From: Diplolepis rosae
Taxonomy: Eukaryota; Arthropoda; Insecta; Hymenoptera; Diplolepididae
Direction of reading: 5' to 3'
Assembly (NCBI GenBank): GCA_030998225.1
Contig: JAPYXD010000738.1
Coordinates: 2,728,001-2,792,000, forward strand
DNA: 64,000 nt
The position numbers and the translations under genes are program-made. Below the pieces are notes generated by a model that did not search any database, was not told the origin of the DNA, and worked only from the letters and a program-made list of their open reading frames with translations. Shown one piece after another: positions 62,301 to 64,000 of this stretch. Numbering within the stretch: position 1 is the first letter of the stretch; each line of letters opens with the position of its first letter.

Positions 62301-64000
62301 TGAAAGAGTTCGTTTATCAAAATTTTATGAAAAGTTAAAGTTATGACCCGAAGGGTGCGTGAAATAATCCATATACATGATATATAACAGAATTCAATAT
62401 CTTTATTTACCAATCTTTTAATAATACAGTTTCGGTAACTAATCGTCGTGTGCCTCTTGGACTTAACACTATAATTATTTATTATCCTACTCTATCTTCT
62501 AGTCTTTCTCTCTCGCAGGTACATCAGAAACCAATATGGCGCGTTTGCCACTATCTCGCCGTTCCTCTACGAAATATATGAGAAGTTTCGTTGCCCAGTC
62601 TTTTTAGACCTATTTCTATGGTGGACCAGTGATTGTTAAATTAAAAAACAAGCTAAGTTTACTTGGACGTCTAGACGACGTTCACAAGCATTAAACAAAT
62701 ATAAGTTCAATCACTGGTATCGTGACTAGTTATTCGAGTAACTGGAGCCAAGATGGCGTCGTAGTTATCGCAGATTTCCTAGAAGCCTATGTGGCGCATA
62801 CTCCACTCTTTGGTGGTTTAATAATATTTTGTTAGGTTGAATTTGAGCATTCATTCAATATATTTGCGTGCTAAATCAGTGATGGTTAAATGTAATAATA
62901 AACTAAATTTACTTGGATGTCTCGACGACATGCGCAAGCATAAACAAATCAGAAGTCCAATCACTGATGTCGCGATCCTTCTCTCATACCTTTGGAGCCA
63001 ACATGGCGTCGTAACTATTATAAATTCACTAGGAGCCAATATGGCGTCGGTACACTCCTAATTATCACCACTACATAAGAACCAGTCCTTAAAGCTACTA
63101 CACTCTGTCGTACACGCGAAGATATTCTAGGAGCCAAAATGGCGACTATTTCCGTTTTCACCTATCGCTGTATTGCCCGTACAATGTGGCGGCTAATTTC
63201 TTACACCGTTTCGTGTTACAATTAGTATCATCGACGTATCGGCGATTTTACATGCTGGGAGCCAAAATGGCGCTCATTATATAAATCAGTTCGCGTATTG
63301 GTGGCGGCAAGTGTTAATCATAAACGGCAGATACAATATTAGGTACAAACAGCATTAAGCATAGATAATAAGTAAAGTTGGCAGCAGAGATAGCGTACAC
63401 CAATTACAGATTAGCACTAAACATCATGGCAGCCTGTGGCAGCGTGCACCATGGACAGGTAGTGATAGAGATGGCAGCTTAGGCAGCGTACACCATAGAG
63501 GTAGGAAAAAGGCAGCTTAGGCAGCGTACACCTTTATTAAGGAAGGATGTACCGTGTCTACGCCTGGAGCAGCGGACTAGAGCACGGGGGAGGCACAAAG
63601 GAAAATGGCGGAGCCTGAGGCAGCGTTCCCACCGAAAAATGGACCTACTCCTGGAGCCGAGGTGGCGTACCCAGTGACTTGATCGCTAAAAAATTATAAA
63701 TAGTAAATGGGAATTCTTCCAGAGCCGAGATGGCGTACCTGGAAGATTCACCCAAAAAAAATTGTTACCCTTGGTGACTCCTAGGTGGCCCTTTGGCTGC
63801 TTCCTTGGTGTCTGCTAGGGTTGTGACGCCCTGGGTGGAGATACCGCTGAGAGCTGGGTACGCTCAGTTATAAACACGCGGTTTCGAGTTGACAATGGGC
63901 AGGCTCGCACCGCGAACCTAACGGAGACTGTTGGTAACGCTACCCCTGGAAACCTGCTATGCCGCGTATATCGTCGGTTTAGTAACCCGTGGACGCAGTC
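62301..64000 (-). repeat. LTR (5' LTR of the minus-strand element), cut by window end
   Basis: Matches 55,028-56,727 base for base in length with about 13 substitutions. By that alignment the remaining 26 bp lie outside the window. The 74-codon ORFs seen in both LTRs (55,564-55,788; 62,837-63,061) are copies of the same LTR sequence and are not supported as genes. Confidence 0.95.

Larger units (their letters stand above)
55028..64000 (-). mobile_element. Ty3/Gypsy-type LTR retrotransposon, nearly complete
   Basis: The two LTRs (55,028-56,753 and 62,301 to beyond the window) are collinear over 1,700 bp with about 13 visible mismatches and no indels, so insertion was fairly recent. By that collinearity the right LTR should end at 64,026 and the element should be 8,999 bp. 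Order on the minus strand: LTR, PBS, gag, pol (protease, RT, RNase H, integrase), extra ORF, PPT, LTR. RNase H before integrase places it in Ty3/Gypsy. The tRNA-Lys PBS and long LTRs recall the Osvaldo/Ulysses type, but this is only an inference. Confidence 0.93.

Overview
The window is repeat-dense, AT-rich eukaryotic DNA, almost certainly from an arthropod and most likely an insect. The evidence is the mix of mobile elements: several mariner families, a Tc1/mariner-like element with a DUF4817-type helix-turn-helix N-terminus, Penelope-like elements, an RNase-H-bearing non-LTR element with a DUF4780-type ORF1, Ty3/Gypsy elements with long LTRs, foldback elements and many MITEs. Two conserved exons with canonical splice signals also appear, both on the minus strand: a pyridoxal-dependent acidic-amino-acid decarboxylase exon (44,802-44,971) and a THAP zinc-finger exon (41,368-41,690). 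No bacterial feature (operon, Shine-Dalgarno site, CRISPR) is present. I cannot name the species.

Layout. 1-5 kb: a decayed env-like C-terminus, a 1.43-kb foldback element made of subrepeats, and two deleted copies of one mariner family. 5-12 kb: an internally deleted mariner, a Gypsy remnant (gag, protease and integrase, most of RT lost), an inverted satellite, and a deleted DUF4817 element sitting inside another satellite. 12-18.3 kb: a degenerate copy of an uncharacterised arthropod multicopy protein family, then a non-LTR retrotransposon with a plausible 8-bp target duplication. 18.3-21.4 kb: hairpins, a small inverted-repeat element and a palindromic family with tRNA-like Pol III boxes. 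21.45-37.13 kb: apparently one long LTR-type insertion, itself carrying a mini-hairpin array, a mariner and Penelope fragments. It is bounded by a 5-bp duplication (ttcat) and splits an older retroelement protease into two halves. 37-55 kb: remnants, the two host-type exons, a second tRNA-like foldback interrupted by a nearly intact mariner, Penelope terminal DNA with a hammerhead-type ribozyme, and two MITEs.

55.03 kb to the window end is a nearly complete Ty3/Gypsy-type element on the minus strand. Its LTRs are 1,726 bp with about 13 visible mismatches. It has a PBS matching the 3' end of tRNA-Lys (TGGCGCCCGAACAGGGAC), gag, pol, an extra basic third ORF and a polypurine tract. Gag and pol appear to be coupled by -1 frameshifting: the heptamer GGGAAAC lies in the correct register directly before the gag stop, with a 7-bp stem starting 6 nt downstream. 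An in-frame TAG near the end of pol separates the GPY/F part of integrase. Each LTR carries repeated GGAGCCAANATGGCG motifs that resemble YY1/Pho sites.

The strongest leads for follow-up are the gag-pol frameshift element, the YY1/Pho-like LTR array, the third ORF, the hammerhead motif, the nested 15.7-kb insertion, the mini-hairpin array and the tRNA-like foldback family. Everything is read by eye from sequence. Family names rest on motif recognition, not on a database search.
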